From: Methylobacterium sp. CB376
GTDB taxonomy: Bacteria > Pseudomonadota > Alphaproteobacteria > Rhizobiales > Beijerinckiaceae
Direction: 5' to 3'
DNA: 64,000 bases
NCBI RefSeq assembly: GCF_029714205.1
Contig: NZ_CP121648.1
Coordinates: 372,001-436,000, forward strand
The translations under genes were made by a program, and so were the position numbers. This document shows, one piece after another, positions 43,264-64,000 of this stretch. The notes beneath the pieces were generated by a model. It did not search any database, had not been told where the DNA came from, and saw nothing but the letters and a program-made list of their open reading frames with translations. Position 1 is the stretch's first letter. The number at the start of each line of letters is the position of its first letter.

Positions 43264-43659
43264 TCAGAAGACCTTGCAGAGCACCTCGCCGCCGACGTTG
43301 CGCTCGCGCGCCTCGTGGTCGGCCATGACGCCCAGCGGAGTGGACACGATGGTGACGCCCAGGCCGTCGGCGACGCGCGGCAGGGTATCGACCGACGAAT
43401 AGACCCGGCGGCCGGGCTTCGAGACGCGCTCGATCGAGCGGATCACGGGCTGGCCGTCATGGTACTTGAGCTCGATCGCGAACTCGGTGCGCCCATTGCC
43501 GTAATCGGTGGTCGCGTAGTCGCGGATGTAGCCCTCGGACTTCAGCACGTCGAGGATGCGGGCGCGGAGCTTGGAGCCCGGCGTCTGCACCACGTTGCGG
43601 CGGCGCTGCTGACCGTTGCGGATGCGGGTGAGCATATCGCCCACGGGATCGGTGATCAT
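43264..43659 (-). CDS. rpsH: 30S ribosomal protein S8
   Basis: 131 residues, although some family members start a codon or so earlier. Seen: [60 protein letters not shown] and [21 protein letters not shown]8 binds the central domain of 16S rRNA and in many bacteria represses the spc operon at the translational level; no leader motif can be confirmed here by eye. Confidence 0.98.
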   Translation of the reverse strand: MITDPVGDMLTRIRNGQQRRRNVVQTPGSKLRARILDVLKSEGYIRDYATTDYGNGRTEFAIELKYHDGQPVIRSIERVSKPGRRVYSSVDTLPRVADGLGVTIVSTPLGVMADHEARERNVGGEVLCKVF

Positions 43660-43675
43660 CGGCTGTGCCCTCCCC

Positions 43676-43981
43676 TCACCAGCTGGACTTCACGAGGCCG
43701 GGGATCATCCCGCGGGAGCCGAGGTCCCGCAGCGCGACACGCGAGATGCCGAGCTTGCGGTAATAGGCCCGGGGACGGCCGGTCATCGCGCAGCGATTGC
43801 GGATGCGGGTGGGGTTGGCGTTGCGGGGCAGCTCCGCCAGCTTGAGGCGCGCCTCGAAGCGGTCCTCCATCGGCAGCGACTCGTCGTTCGCCGTCGACAG
43901 CAGCGCCTCGCGCTTGGCGGCGTAGCGCTTCACCAGCGCCACCCGCTGCTTGTTTCTCTCGATCTTGCTCTTCTTGGCCAT
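43676..43981 (-). CDS. rpsN: 30S ribosomal protein S14, zinc-free type
   Basis: 101 residues: [60 protein letters not shown]. It is the long form without the CxxC-x13-CxxC zinc ribbon, typical of alphaproteobacteria. It lies 16 bases before rpsH and 44 after rplE. Confidence 0.98.
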   Translation of the reverse strand: MAKKSKIERNKQRVALVKRYAAKREALLSTANDESLPMEDRFEARLKLAELPRNANPTRIRNRCAMTGRPRAYYRKLGISRVALRDLGSRGMIPGLVKSSW

Positions 43982-44025
43982 GTCTGTCGCTCTCCGGTTG
44001 CCGCGTCTGAGGGGCTAGCCGCCCC

Positions 44026-44592
44026 TCACTGCCGGAACGGGAAGTTGAAGTGCTTGAGCAGGGCGCGGGCCTCGGCATCGGTCTTCGCCGTCGTGGTGAC
44101 GACGATGTCCATGCCCCAGGCGTTCTGCGCCTTGTCGTAGTTGATCTCCGGGAACACGAGGTGCTCGCGAAGGCCGAGCGCGTAGTTGCCGCGCCCGTCG
44201 AAGGATTTCGGGTTCAGGCCGCGGAAATCGCGCACGCGCGGCAGCGCGATGGTGATCAGGCGGTCCATGAACTCGTACATGCGCTGGCGGCGCAGGGTGA
44301 CCTTGCAGCCGATCGGCATGTTCTCGCGCACCTTGAAGGTCGCGATGGCCTTGCGGGCCCGGGTGATGACCGGCTTCTGGCCGGCGATCAGGCCGAGATC
44401 CTCGGCCGCCACGGTCGCCTTCTTGGAATCCTGGGTCGACTCCCCGACGCCCATGTTGATCGTGATCTTCTCGATCGTGGGCACCTGCATGGGGTTCGTG
44501 TAGCCGAACTCCTGGATCATCTTCGCACGCACGACCTCGTCGTAGTGCTTCCGCAGTCGCGGCGTGTAGCCGTCCTTGCGCGCCTCAGCCAT
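44026..44592 (-). CDS. rplE: 50S ribosomal protein L5
   Basis: 188 residues: [79 protein letters not shown] and the C-terminal [21 protein letters not shown]5 contacts 5S rRNA and P-site tRNA. Its ATG overlaps the end of rplX by 8 bases, implying coupled translation. Confidence 0.98.
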   Translation of the reverse strand: MAEARKDGYTPRLRKHYDEVVRAKMIQEFGYTNPMQVPTIEKITINMGVGESTQDSKKATVAAEDLGLIAGQKPVITRARKAIATFKVRENMPIGCKVTLRRQRMYEFMDRLITIALPRVRDFRGLNPKSFDGRGNYALGLREHLVFPEINYDKAQNAWGMDIVVTTTAKTDAEARALLKHFNFPFRQ

Positions 44593-44902
44593 CGATCAGA
44601 TCTCCCGAGCGCTTCGCGAAGCGCACCTTGCGCCCGTCCTCCAGGATGCGGAACCCGACCCGGGTCGGCTTGCCGTCCTTGGGGTCGGCGACCGCGAGGT
44701 TCGACAGGTCGATCGCGGCCTCCTTCGAGATGATGCCGCCCTCCTGCGTCTGGGTCTGGCGCTGGTGGCGCTTCACCAGGTTCACCCCGCGGACCAGCGC
44801 GCGGTTCTCCTTCGGCATCACCTGGATCACTTCGCCGGTGCGGCCCTTGTCGCGCCCGGTCAGGACGACGACCTTGTCGCCCTTCTTCACCTTGGCGGCC
44901 AT
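44585..44902 (-). CDS. rplX: 50S ribosomal protein L24
   Basis: 105 residues with the KOW motif [20 protein letters not shown] and [20 protein letters not shown], a nucleating protein of 50S assembly. Its ATG overlaps the rplN stop (ATGA) and its end overlaps rplE, so the three genes are tightly coupled. Confidence 0.98.
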   Translation of the reverse strand: MAAKVKKGDKVVVLTGRDKGRTGEVIQVMPKENRALVRGVNLVKRHQRQTQTQEGGIISKEAAIDLSNLAVADPKDGKPTRVGFRILEDGRKVRFAKRSGDLIDG

Positions 44903-45270
44903 CACAGCACCTCCGGGGCGAGCGAGATAATCTTCATGTGGTTGCGCGCGCGCAGCTCGCGCGGCACCGGTCCGAAGATGCGGGTCCCGATCGGCTCCTT
45001 CTGGTTGTTGATCAGCACGGCCGCGTTGCGGTCGAAGCGGATCACCGACCCGTCCGGACGGCGCACGTCCTTGGCGGTGCGCACGACGACGGCCTTCATG
45101 ACGTCGCCCTTCTTGACGCGCCCGCGCGGAATCGCCTCCTTCACCGACACCACGATGATGTCGCCGACGCCGGCGTATTTCCGCTTGGATCCGCCGAGCA
45201 CCTTGATGCACATCACGCGACGCGCACCGGAATTGTCGGCGACGTCCAGATTCGTTTGCATCTGGATCAC
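44902..45270 (-). CDS. rplN: 50S ribosomal protein L14
   Basis: 122 residues, the standard length: [81 protein letters not shown]14 makes inter-subunit bridge B5. GTG 45270 is chosen because the family always starts at this M/V-IQMQT sequence. An unusual 271-base gap separates it from rpsQ. Confidence 0.97.
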   Translation of the reverse strand: MIQMQTNLDVADNSGARRVMCIKVLGGSKRKYAGVGDIIVVSVKEAIPRGRVKKGDVMKAVVVRTAKDVRRPDGSVIRFDRNAAVLINNQKEPIGTRIFGPVPRELRARNHMKIISLAPEVL

Positions 45271-45541
45271 GGCCCAACACCCTTTCCTTGTTTCAGGCAG
45301 GTCTCCGCGGCGCGGCATGCGGCGCGGACGGCAGCCTGATGGGGATCTGACGTCCCCGCCATTGAAACGACCGCGCTGCGGCATCGGGGCCGGCGCGGTC
45401 AACGATCGCGACGATGGGCGCGAACACCCGGTCAGCTGTCGTGGAGGCCGGTCGGTTACACCGGATCGGCCCCGATGGCAAGCGGCAATCCGGTGCCGGC
45501 GCGAGGTGCCCGCTCCCCCGCGGGGGGAGCGGCGCCGCGCC
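45271..45541. other. unusually long rpsQ-rplN spacer
   Basis: In most bacteria rpsQ and rplN are nearly adjacent, but here 271 bases intervene. The spacer has a hairpin of GCTCCCC with GGGGAGC around 45512-45530 just after rpsQ. Toward rplN it is less GC-rich than the genes. Minus-strand TTGCCA followed 15 bases later by TGTAAC (about 45480-45454) is a weak promoter candidate. No gene is seen. Confidence 0.5.
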
Positions 45542-45802
45542 TCACGCCTCGGTGGCCGCCACGTCCCGCGCCTCGCCCTCGACCAGCCGCCAGGTCTTGA
45601 GCTTGGAGAACGGCCGCGACTCCTCGATGAACACCGTCTGGCCGACCTTGGCCGCGTTGTTCTCGTCGTGGGCGTGGTAGTTCTTCGACCGCCGGACGGT
45701 CTTCTTCATCACCGGGTGGGTGAAGCGGCGCTCCACCTTGACCACGATGGTCTTGTCCTGCTTGTCGCTGACGACGACGCCCTGCAGCACGCGCTTCGGC
45801 AT
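45542..45802 (-). CDS. rpsQ: 30S ribosomal protein S17
   Basis: 86 residues: [74 protein letters not shown]. An OB-fold primary binder of 16S rRNA. 12-base gap to rpmC, and a long spacer follows before rplN. Confidence 0.98.
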
Positions 45803-45814
45803 GGGCTTCTCTCC

Positions 45815-46030
45815 TTAGCCTTGCGCCGCCTGCAGCGTCTTGCGGCGCTGCAGGGTCCGGACGCGGGCGATGTCGCGGCGCACCTCGCGGATGCGCGCGA
45901 CGTTCTCGAGCTGACCCGTCGCCCGCTGGAAGCGCAGGTTGAACTGCTCCTTCTTCAGGTTGACGAGCTCCTCGCCGAGCTGATCGGGCGACATCGCGCT
46001 CAGATCAGACAGTCGCTGGGACGACTTCAT
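45815..46030 (-). CDS. rpmC: 50S ribosomal protein L29
   Basis: 71 residues: [56 protein letters not shown]. Two antiparallel helices that sit beside the exit tunnel and help bind trigger factor and SRP with L23. 13-base gap after rplP. Confidence 0.97.
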   Translation of the reverse strand: MKSSQRLSDLSAMSPDQLGEELVNLKKEQFNLRFQRATGQLENVARIREVRRDIARVRTLQRRKTLQAAQG

Positions 46031-46043
46031 GGTTGGGCCTCCC

Positions 46044-46457
46044 TCAATCCGCGATGCGCTGGATGAAGCGCGTGCGGACCGGCAGCTTGGCGGCGCCGAG
46101 GCGCAGCGCCTCGCGGGCGATGTCCTCGGCGACGCCGTCGATCTCGAACATGACCCGGCCCGGGTGGACGCGGGCCGCCCAGTACTCGGGCGAGCCCTTG
46201 CCCGAGCCCATGCGGACCTCGGTCGGCTTCTGGGTCACGGGCACGTCCGGGAAGATCCGGATCCACACGCGGCCCTGGCGCTTCATCTCGCGGGTGATCG
46301 CGCGGCGGGCCGCCTCGATCTGGCGCGCGGTGACGCGCTCGGGCTCCAGGGCCTTGAGGCCGTAGGAGCCGAAGTTCAGGTCCGTCCCGCCCTTCGCGGT
46401 GCCGTGGATGCGGCCCTTGAACTGCTTGCGGAACTTCGTCTTCTTGGGTTGCAGCAT
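46044..46457 (-). CDS. rplP: 50S ribosomal protein L16
   Basis: 137 residues: [81 protein letters not shown]16 helps form the A-site tRNA pocket. The Arg in the region after [11 protein letters not shown] corresponds to the ribosomal oxygenase target area in E. coli. 34-base gap after rpsC. Confidence 0.98.
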   Translation of the reverse strand: MLQPKKTKFRKQFKGRIHGTAKGGTDLNFGSYGLKALEPERVTARQIEAARRAITREMKRQGRVWIRIFPDVPVTQKPTEVRMGSGKGSPEYWAARVHPGRVMFEIDGVAEDIAREALRLGAAKLPVRTRFIQRIAD

Positions 46458-46491
46458 GGCTGTCTCTCAAACTCCAGCGGGCGTGAGCCGA

Positions 46492-47250
46492 TCAGGCCGC
46501 GTCGCGCCCGCCGCGATCGCCGCGGTCGCGATCCCGGTCGCCACGCTCACGATCACGGTCGCGACGCCCGCCCGAGCGGCCGCCCTCCTCCTGGGCCCGC
46601 TTGTCCTGGGCCATCGGGTCGTGCTCGAGGATCTCGCCCTTGAACACCCACACCTTGATCCCGCAGGTGCCGTAGGTGGTGAAGGCCGTCGCCGTGCCGT
46701 AATCGACGTCGGCGCGCAGGGTGTGCAGCGGCACCCGGCCCTCGCGGTACCATTCGAGCCGCGCGATCTCGGCCCCGCCGAGGCGGCCCGAGCAGTTGAT
46801 GCGGATGCCCTCGGCGCCGAGGCGCATCGCCGATTGCACGGCGCGCTTCATGGCCCGCCGGAAGGCGACGCGGCGCTCGAGCTGCTGGGCGATCGAGTCG
46901 GCGACGAGCGTCGCGTCGATCTCGGGCTTGCGCACCTCGATGATGTTGATCGTCACGTCGGCCTTGGTCATCGTGCCGACGAGCTTGCGCAGCTTCTCGA
47001 TGTCCGCGCCCTTCTTGCCGATCACCACGCCCGGGCGGCCCGAGTGGATGGTGACGCGGCACTTCCGGTGCGGGCGCTCGATCACGATCTTGGAGACCGC
47101 CGCCTGCTTGAGCTGCTTCATCAGCGCCTGGCGGATCGCGACGTCCTCGTGCATGAGGCGGGCATACTCGCCCTTGTTCGCGTACCAGCGCGAGTCCCAG
47201 GTCCGGTTGATGCCGAGCCGGAGACCGATCGGATTGACTTTCTGTCCCAT
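46492..47250 (-). CDS. rpsC: 30S ribosomal protein S3
   Basis: 252 residues: [20 protein letters not shown], the KH domain with [20 protein letters not shown], and the C-terminal domain with [20 protein letters not shown]. It lines the mRNA entry site. The last ~30 residues form an Arg/Asp repeat tail ([19 protein letters not shown]), a low-complexity extension seen in Methylobacteriaceae-type S3. ATG 47250 is fixed by the family start. Confidence 0.98.
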   Translation of the reverse strand: MGQKVNPIGLRLGINRTWDSRWYANKGEYARLMHEDVAIRQALMKQLKQAAVSKIVIERPHRKCRVTIHSGRPGVVIGKKGADIEKLRKLVGTMTKADVTINIIEVRKPEIDATLVADSIAQQLERRVAFRRAMKRAVQSAMRLGAEGIRINCSGRLGGAEIARLEWYREGRVPLHTLRADVDYGTATAFTTYGTCGIKVWVFKGEILEHDPMAQDKRAQEEGGRSGGRRDRDRERGDRDRDRGDRGGRDAA

Positions 47251-47260
47251 CAGTTCCTCC

Positions 47261-47644
47261 TCAGGCGGCCTCGGCCCGGACCTCACGCACCACGATGGTG
47301 AGGTTCGCGAACGGCTTCAGGATGCGGGCCCCCCGGCCGCGGGCGCGGGCGTGGAATCGCTTGAGAACCAGCGCCTTGCCCACGTAGGCCTCCTTGACCA
47401 CGAGGTCGTCGACGTCGAGGTCGTGGTTGTTCTCGGCGTTGGCGATCGCGCTCTCGAGGCACTTCCGGACCTCGACCGCGATGCGCTTGCGCGAGAACTG
47501 CAGGTCGGCGAGCGCGTTCGCCACCTTCTTGCCCCGGATCAGCTGCGCGACGAGGTTGAGCTTCTGCGGGCTGACGCGCAGCATGCGCGCGACGGCCTTC
47601 GCCTCGTTCTCGGGGAGCGCGCGGGGTGCTGCTGCCTTGCCCAT
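47261..47644 (-). CDS. rplV: 50S ribosomal protein L22
   Basis: 127 residues: an Ala-rich start, then [40 protein letters not shown], and the tunnel-lining hairpin [20 protein letters not shown]. The beta-hairpin tip is intact, with no macrolide-resistance-type deletion visible. One-base gap from rpsS. Confidence 0.98.
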   Translation of the reverse strand: MGKAAAPRALPENEAKAVARMLRVSPQKLNLVAQLIRGKKVANALADLQFSRKRIAVEVRKCLESAIANAENNHDLDVDDLVVKEAYVGKALVLKRFHARARGRGARILKPFANLTIVVREVRAEAA

Positions 47645-47645
47645 C

Positions 47646-47924
47646 TTAGCGCCTCTTCGCCTTCTTGTCGGCCGCGTGACCGTGGAAGGTCCGGGTCGGC
47701 GAGAACTCGCCGAACTTGTGCCCGACCATCTCCTCGGTGACGTAGACCGGGATGTGCTTCTGCCCGTTGTAGACCCCGAAGGTCAGGCCAACGAACTGCG
47801 GAAGGATCGTGGAGCGGCGGCTCCAGATCTTGATCACCTCGGCGCGGGTCGAGCCGCGCGCGGTCTCCGCCTTCTTCAGGAGGTAGCCGTCGACGAACGG
47901 CCCCTTCCAGACTGAACGTGCCAT
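47646..47924 (-). CDS. rpsS: 30S ribosomal protein S19
   Basis: 92 residues: [80 protein letters not shown]. Head-domain protein that contacts S13. 12 bases after rplB. Confidence 0.98.
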   Translation of the reverse strand: MARSVWKGPFVDGYLLKKAETARGSTRAEVIKIWSRRSTILPQFVGLTFGVYNGQKHIPVYVTEEMVGHKFGEFSPTRTFHGHAADKKAKRR

Positions 47925-47936
47925 GGGTCGAAGCCC

Positions 47937-48773
47937 TTACTTCTTGCGGTTGTGGCGGCTCGACACGATGAAGGTGTCGGTGCGCTTGTTCGAGCGGGTC
48001 TTCTTGCCCTTGGTCGGGAAGCCCCAGGGGGTGACCGGGTGACGGCCGCCCGAGGTGCGGCCCTCGCCGCCGCCGTGCGGGTGATCGATCGGGTTCATCG
48101 CGACGCCGCGGTTGTGCGGGCGCCGGCCGAGCCAGCGCTTGCGCCCCGCCTTGCCGAGCGAGATGTTCATGTGGTCGGGGTTCGAGACCGCGCCCACAGT
48201 GGCGTAGCACTGGCCGTGCACGAGGCGCTGCTCGCCCGAGTTGAGGCGCAGCGTCACGTAGCCCTGGTCGCGGCCGACGATCTGGGCGTAGTTGCCCGCC
48301 GAGCGCGCCAGCGCCCCGCCCTTGCCGATCTTGAGCTCGACATTGTGGACGATCGTGCCCACCGGCATGTTGCCGATCGGCATGGCGTTGCCCGGCTTGA
48401 TGTCGACCTGCTCGCCCGAGACCACCCGGTCGCCGGCCTTCACGCGCTGCGGCGCCAGGATGTAGCTCTGGCCGCCGCCCTCGTAGCTCACGAGGGCGAT
48501 GAAGGCGGTGCGGTTCGGATCGTACTCGATCCGCTCCACGGTCCCGACCTTGCCGGCGAATTCACGCCGCTTGAAGTCGACGTTGCGCAGGGTGCGCTTG
48601 TGGCCGCCGCCGCGGAAGCGGACGGTCACCCGGCCGAGGTTGTTGCGGCCGCCGGAGGAGATCTTGCCCTCGGTCAGCGCCTTCACCGGCTTGCCCTTGT
48701 AGAGCTCGGACCGGTCCACGATCACGAGCTGGCGAAGGCTCGGCGTGACCGGCTTGAATGTCTTCAAAGCCAT
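47937..48773 (-). CDS. rplB: 50S ribosomal protein L2
   Basis: 278 residues: [40 protein letters not shown], the OB and SH3-like core, and the peptidyl-transferase-proximal [20 protein letters not shown] with the invariant His of the DHPHGGG loop. Primary 23S rRNA binder needed for subunit joining and peptidyl transfer. Confidence 0.98.
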   Translation of the reverse strand: MALKTFKPVTPSLRQLVIVDRSELYKGKPVKALTEGKISSGGRNNLGRVTVRFRGGGHKRTLRNVDFKRREFAGKVGTVERIEYDPNRTAFIALVSYEGGGQSYILAPQRVKAGDRVVSGEQVDIKPGNAMPIGNMPVGTIVHNVELKIGKGGALARSAGNYAQIVGRDQGYVTLRLNSGEQRLVHGQCYATVGAVSNPDHMNISLGKAGRKRWLGRRPHNRGVAMNPIDHPHGGGEGRTSGGRHPVTPWGFPTKGKKTRSNKRTDTFIVSSRHNRKK

Positions 48774-48799
48774 CGTCGTGTTCCCTTACCGCCGTTCCG

Positions 48800-49096
48800 T
48801 CACAGCCCGGTCGTGACGTCGATCGTCTGGCCCTCTTCGAGGGTCACGATCGCCTTCTTCACGTCCGAACGCTGGCCCCGCTGCCCGCGGAACATCTTGG
48901 TCTTGCCCTTGGTGATCAGCGTGTTGACGCTCTTCACCTTGACCTCGAACAGCCGCTCGACCGCTTCCTTGATCTGCGGCTTGGTGGCCTTCGGGGCGAC
49001 CCGGAAGACCACCTTGTTCAGCTCCGAGAGGTTGGTGGCCTTCTCGGTGATCACCGGAGCGACGATCACGTCGTAGTGGCGCGGATCCGCACTCAT
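48800..49096 (-). CDS. rplW: 50S ribosomal protein L23
   Basis: 98 residues: [80 protein letters not shown]. Exit-tunnel docking site for trigger factor and SRP. Its ATG overlaps the rplD stop (ATGA). Confidence 0.98.
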   Translation of the reverse strand: MSADPRHYDVIVAPVITEKATNLSELNKVVFRVAPKATKPQIKEAVERLFEVKVKSVNTLITKGKTKMFRGQRGQRSDVKKAIVTLEEGQTIDVTTGL

Positions 49097-49713
49097 TTGA
49101 AACGCGCCTCCAGCGCATCGACGGCCGCGCGCGTCAGGACGAGCTTGTCGCGCCGCAGGATGTCGTAGACGTTGATGCCCTGCACCGGCAGGACGTCGAT
49201 GGACGGCAGGTTGCGCGCGGCGCGGCCGAAATTCTCGTCCACCTCGGCGCCGCCGATGATCAGCGCGTTCGACCAGCCGAGTGCGCCGAAGCGGTCCTTG
49301 AGGGCCTTGGTCTTGCCGTCCTCCAGCCGCACGTCGTCGACGACGACGAGGGAGGCGGCCCGCGCCTTGGCCGAGAGGGCGTGGCGGAGCGCCAGCGCCC
49401 GCACCTTCTTGGGAAGGTCGTGGGCGTGGGAGCGCACCACCGGCCCGAAGGCCCGGGCGCCGCCGCGGAATTGCGGGGCCGAGGCGGCGCCGTGGCGGGC
49501 GTTGCCGGTGCCCTTCTGCTTGTACATCTTCTTGGTGGTCCGGCTGATCTCGGACCGGGTCTTCACCTTGTGGGTGCCGGCCTGGCGCTTGGCCAGCTGC
49601 CAGCGCACGCAGCGCTGGAGCAGGTCGGCGCGCGGCTCGAGCCCGAAGATGGCCTCGTTGACCTCGACCGAACCGGCCTCGCCGCCGTCGAGGGTCGTGA
49701 TCTCGAACTTCAT
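49093..49713 (-). CDS. rplD: 50S ribosomal protein L4
   Basis: 206 residues: [40 protein letters not shown], the tunnel loop [41 protein letters not shown]4 lines the exit tunnel and in enterobacteria represses the S10 operon; no S10-leader hairpin is recognisable here. ATG 49713 is confirmed by its ATGA overlap with the rplC stop. Confidence 0.98.
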   Translation of the reverse strand: MKFEITTLDGGEAGSVEVNEAIFGLEPRADLLQRCVRWQLAKRQAGTHKVKTRSEISRTTKKMYKQKGTGNARHGAASAPQFRGGARAFGPVVRSHAHDLPKKVRALALRHALSAKARAASLVVVDDVRLEDGKTKALKDRFGALGWSNALIIGGAEVDENFGRAARNLPSIDVLPVQGINVYDILRRDKLVLTRAAVDALEARFK

Positions 49714-50453
49714 CACGCGTTCTCCTCAACCGCCGGAGCCTCGGGGGCGGCGTCCACCGCCGGGGCCGCGCCGTCGGCGAGTTCGCGGAACTTGCCCGGC
49801 ATCGGCGCCTCGGCCGGCAGCTTGCGCTTCACGGCGTCGCGGATCTGGATCCAGCCGCCGGCCACGCCCGGGACCGCGCCCTCGACCAGGATCAGGCCGC
49901 GCTCCGGATCGGTGCGCACGACGCGCAGGTTCTGGGTCGTGACCCGCTCGACGCCGAGATGGCCCGGCATCTTCTTGTTCTTGAAGGTCTTGCCCGGGTC
50001 CTGGCGGCCGCCGGTCGAGCCGATCGAGCGGTGCGAGATCGACACGCCGTGCGTGGCGCGCAGGCCGCCGAAGTTCCAGCGCTTCATGCCGCCGGCGAAG
50101 CCCTTGCCCGTGGTCGTGCCCGTCACGTCGACGAACTGGCCCGGGATGAAGTGGTCCGCGGTGATCTCGGCGCCGACCGGGATCAGCGCGTCCTCGGTCA
50201 CGCGGAACTCGGCGAGCTTGCGCTTCGGCTCGACCTTGGCGATCGCGAAGCGGCCGCGCTCGGCCTTGGACACGTTCTTGACCTTGGCCTTGCCGACGCC
50301 GACCTGCAGCGCGACGTAGCCGTTCTTCTCGACCGTGCGGTGGGCGACCACCTGGCACTGATCGACCTTGAGCACGGTGACCGGAACATGCTCGCCGGCG
50401 TCCGTGAAGACGCGGGTCATGCCGACCTTCTGTGCGATGACTCCTGAGCGCAT
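49713..50453 (-). CDS. rplC: 50S ribosomal protein L3
   Basis: 246 residues: [80 protein letters not shown]. The loop with GGRQDP approaches the peptidyl transferase centre and contains the Gln methylated in E. coli. A Pro/Ala/Glu tail of ~25 residues extends beyond the usual end. 50 bases after rpsJ. Confidence 0.98.
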   Translation of the reverse strand: MRSGVIAQKVGMTRVFTDAGEHVPVTVLKVDQCQVVAHRTVEKNGYVALQVGVGKAKVKNVSKAERGRFAIAKVEPKRKLAEFRVTEDALIPVGAEITADHFIPGQFVDVTGTTTGKGFAGGMKRWNFGGLRATHGVSISHRSIGSTGGRQDPGKTFKNKKMPGHLGVERVTTQNLRVVRTDPERGLILVEGAVPGVAGGWIQIRDAVKRKLPAEAPMPGKFRELADGAAPAVDAAPEAPAVEENA

Positions 50454-50503
50454 GGTTCTCCCCCGCGCGGTTCTGCCCGAAGCTCCAGCGATCCGTCCGG
50501 ATC

Positions 50504-50812
<309 letters not shown>

Positions 50813-50838
50813 GATGTTCTCGTCCTCGCGACGGGGAA

Positions 50839-50862
50839 GGGGCGGGCTCGAGGGCCCGCCCC
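50839..50862 (-). terminator. intercistronic hairpin between tuf and rpsJ
   Basis: GGGGCGGGC pairs with GCCCGCCCC across a 6-base loop in the 85-base gap. Only TT follows in the minus-strand transcript. It may partly terminate the str operon or protect tuf mRNA while allowing read-through to the S10 operon. Confidence 0.45.
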
Positions 50863-50897
50863 CTCACCTGTCCCGTTGGCTCTGAGCGGGCTCTTCG

Positions 50898-52088
<1,191 letters not shown>

Positions 52089-52197
52089 CGCCAATCTCCG
52101 TCACGATCTGTCTGGTCAGGTCGGGTCCGCGCGGGTCGCCGCGTCGGGCCCTCTCGGGGTCGGGGCGCCCGGCCGTCGGCCGGGGCCCTCGGGGTCG

Positions 52198-54273
<2,076 letters not shown>

Positions 54274-54308
54274 CGGGGGTGCTCCTGGAAAGCGGGAGAG
54301 ACCGCTGG

Positions 54309-54791
<483 letters not shown>

Positions 54792-54896
54792 TCAGGTCTT
54801 GCAATACGATCTGGTACGCCCCGCGCAGGCCGCCTTGAGCATCGAGGCCGGCGGCATCCTTGCGGGGCAGGCGATGGGGTAACGGGTCGGAGGGGC

Positions 54897-55268
54897 TTAC
54901 TTCGGCCGCTTGGCGCCGTACTTCGAGCGGCGCTGCTTGCGGTTCTTGACGCCCTGGGTGTCGAGCACGCCGCGCAGGATGTGGTAGCGCACGCCCGGCA
55001 GGTCCTTCACGCGGCCGCCGCGGATCATGACCACGGAATGCTCCTGGAGGTTGTGACCCTCGCCCGGAATGTAGCCGATCACCTCGAAGCCGTTGGTCAG
55101 GCGGACCTTCGCCACCTTGCGCAGCGCCGAGTTCGGCTTCTTCGGCGTCGTGGTGTAGACGCGGGTGCAGACGCCGCGCTTCTGCGGGCAGGCATCCAGG
55201 GCCGGCACCTTGTTGCGGCTCTTCTGGATCTTCCGCGGATTGGCGATCAGCTGGTTGATCGTCGGCAT
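54897..55268 (-). CDS. rpsL: 30S ribosomal protein S12
   Basis: 123 residues: [80 protein letters not shown]. The TTTPKKPNS loop retains the streptomycin-sensitive lysines, and the [10 protein letters not shown] segment is wild type. ATG 55268 is the family start. First gene of the str operon. Confidence 0.98.
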   Translation of the reverse strand: MPTINQLIANPRKIQKSRNKVPALDACPQKRGVCTRVYTTTPKKPNSALRKVAKVRLTNGFEVIGYIPGEGHNLQEHSVVMIRGGRVKDLPGVRYHILRGVLDTQGVKNRKQRRSKYGAKRPK

Positions 55269-55446
55269 GCCATTCCTCTCGCAACGCATCGCCGTCCGGG
55301 GCGATCGTCAGAATTCCATCTCGTCCGGGCGGGCCGGCGCTTTCAGGTCAGCGCAACGCAAATCGCGCCCCAGGCTGAAAACCAGCCTTTGGCGCGCCAT
55401 GCGAGCAGAGGACCACCGGAGCGCGAGCTCCCGCGGTCATGCCGGT

Positions 55447-55460
55447 CTGACACGTGTCAG
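55447..55460. promoter_or_regulatory. perfect 14-bp palindrome, candidate operator
   Basis: CTGACACGTGTCAG lies 179 bases upstream of rpsL within the str control region. Perfect symmetry and an AT-richer setting suggest a protein-binding site, but no regulator is known or encoded nearby. Confidence 0.35.
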
Positions 55461-55738
55461 TCGGTTTGAAGTTCGGTCGCGTTTAGGCGGCGTGGATCGA
55501 GGCTCTAAGGGCACGTCGATCAGCTGCCGCCTACGGCCGGCCGTTCAGTGGGAGGGGTCCTAGTCCTTCGGGGTGGCGGTGTCAAGCGTTAAGGCCGGGT
55601 TTCGCGGCGCGCGGGTGCGTGCGGCCGGACGGGAGGGGCCTTCGCGTCGCGGGAGCGTCCCCGTGCGGGCGCCTGAGGTGCAGCGTGACGCCGGCGAGGG
55701 CGCGGCGTCGTGCCCCCGCCCCTGGGATGGGATGGGCC

Positions 55739-55780
55739 CAAGAGAAAGGGCCGGCACCGCCCCTCGGCGGCGCCGGCCCT
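55739..55780 (-). terminator. rho-independent terminator of rpoBC
   Basis: The minus-strand transcript folds AGGGCCGGCGCCGCC against GGCGGTGCCGGCCCT (one G-U pair, loop GAGG) and is followed by TTTCTCTT, 28 bases after the rpoC stop. The strong stem and T-rich tail separate rpoBC from the str operon. Confidence 0.85.
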
Positions 55781-55807
55781 CGCTGGGGCGCGACGGTCTG
55801 CCCTCGC

Positions 55808-60010
<4,203 letters not shown>

Positions 60011-60193
60011 GATCATCTCCTTGAAGCGGACGTGTCACCCGGGGCGGGTGGGGTGACGCGTCGCGCTTGAACTCCGCGAAGGGTCGTGTCTCCCGCAGAC
60101 CGGGAGGCGCCCCCCGGCCGGGCCGGGAGGCGTGAGCGGGCGCGCGAGGCCGCGGGATCGCTCCCGCGTCGCGCCCGCCGCGTCGGGTCGGTC

Positions 60194-64000
<3,807 letters not shown>

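Larger units (their letters stand above)
55269..55807. other. rpoC-rpsL spacer with the str operon control region
   Basis: No gene is visible in these 539 bases. From rpsL upstream it holds a hairpin AGGCTG-GTTTT-CAGCCT flanked by GCGC arms (about 55365-55400), a perfect palindrome CTGACACGTGTCAG (55447-55460), and the rpoC terminator (55739-55780). The middle (55440-55590) is less GC-rich and probably contains the str promoter, though no convincing -35/-10 pair stands out. Confidence 0.5.

Overview
This is a very GC-rich bacterial window of 64 kb, about 70% G+C by eye. It suggests an alphaproteobacterium of the order Hyphomicrobiales, most likely Methylobacterium or a close relative; the genus is an inference. 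Supporting evidence is the short-lid adenylate kinase, the alphaproteobacterial forms of RpoC, RpoB and the ribosomal proteins, a Sinorhizobium-type rkp capsule locus, SapC/IalB-type envelope genes and a paired YeeE/YedE system. There is no rRNA, no CRISPR array and no intact insertion sequence. One tRNA gene, tRNA-Val(GAC), is present with its promoter and terminator.

Left part (1-10.6 kb): accessory and housekeeping genes. In order they are the 5' end of a secreted protein, a DUF1508 protein, a small helical protein, an ialB-sapC pair, and the decayed N-terminus of a two-partner-secretion transporter beside a TPR-glycosyltransferase and a DUF6165 protein. These are followed by an HD-domain hydrolase, the cytochrome oxidase assembly ferredoxin CcoG, two half-size YeeE/YedE membrane proteins and tRNA-Val.

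Centre (10.8-31.7 kb): a surface-polysaccharide island. It holds a large two-domain GT2 glycosyltransferase, a stand-alone Lrp/AsnC ligand-binding domain, a 2,476-residue reducing polyketide synthase (RkpA-like), an alpha-oxoamine synthase (RkpG-like), a formyltransferase, a short-chain reductase (RkpH-like), a KpsC-type dual Kdo transferase, a phytanoyl-CoA-dioxygenase-like protein, a KpsS-type protein and an outer-membrane export lipoprotein. The most interesting reading is that the thioesterase-less PKS builds an acyl chain, the alpha-oxoamine synthase off-loads it onto an amino acid, and the reductase finishes a sphingoid-like amino lipid. This is the logic of fumonisin and sphingolipid synthesis, here apparently making a special anchor for a capsule. 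The formyltransferase and dioxygenase could tailor that lipid or the glycan. The capsule ABC transporter (KpsM/T) is not in the window.

Next (31.8-35.5 kb): a D-2-hydroxyacid dehydrogenase, a branched-chain-amino-acid-type periplasmic binding protein and a class Ic aminotransferase.

Right part (35.7-64 kb), all on the minus strand: the core gene-expression supercluster. It reads rpoB (truncated by the window end)-rpoC, rpsL-rpsG-fusA-tuf, the S10 operon, the spc operon through secY and adk, and the alpha operon rpsM-rpsK-rpoA-rplQ, closed by a terminator. Gene order is canonical. Oddities are a 271-bp gap between rpsQ and rplN, a perfect 18-bp hairpin between rpoA and rplQ, and a perfect 14-bp palindrome in the region upstream of rpsL.

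Two copies of a 69-bp-period intergenic repeat, each ending in a long inverted repeat, lie at 6.2 kb and 28.1 kb.
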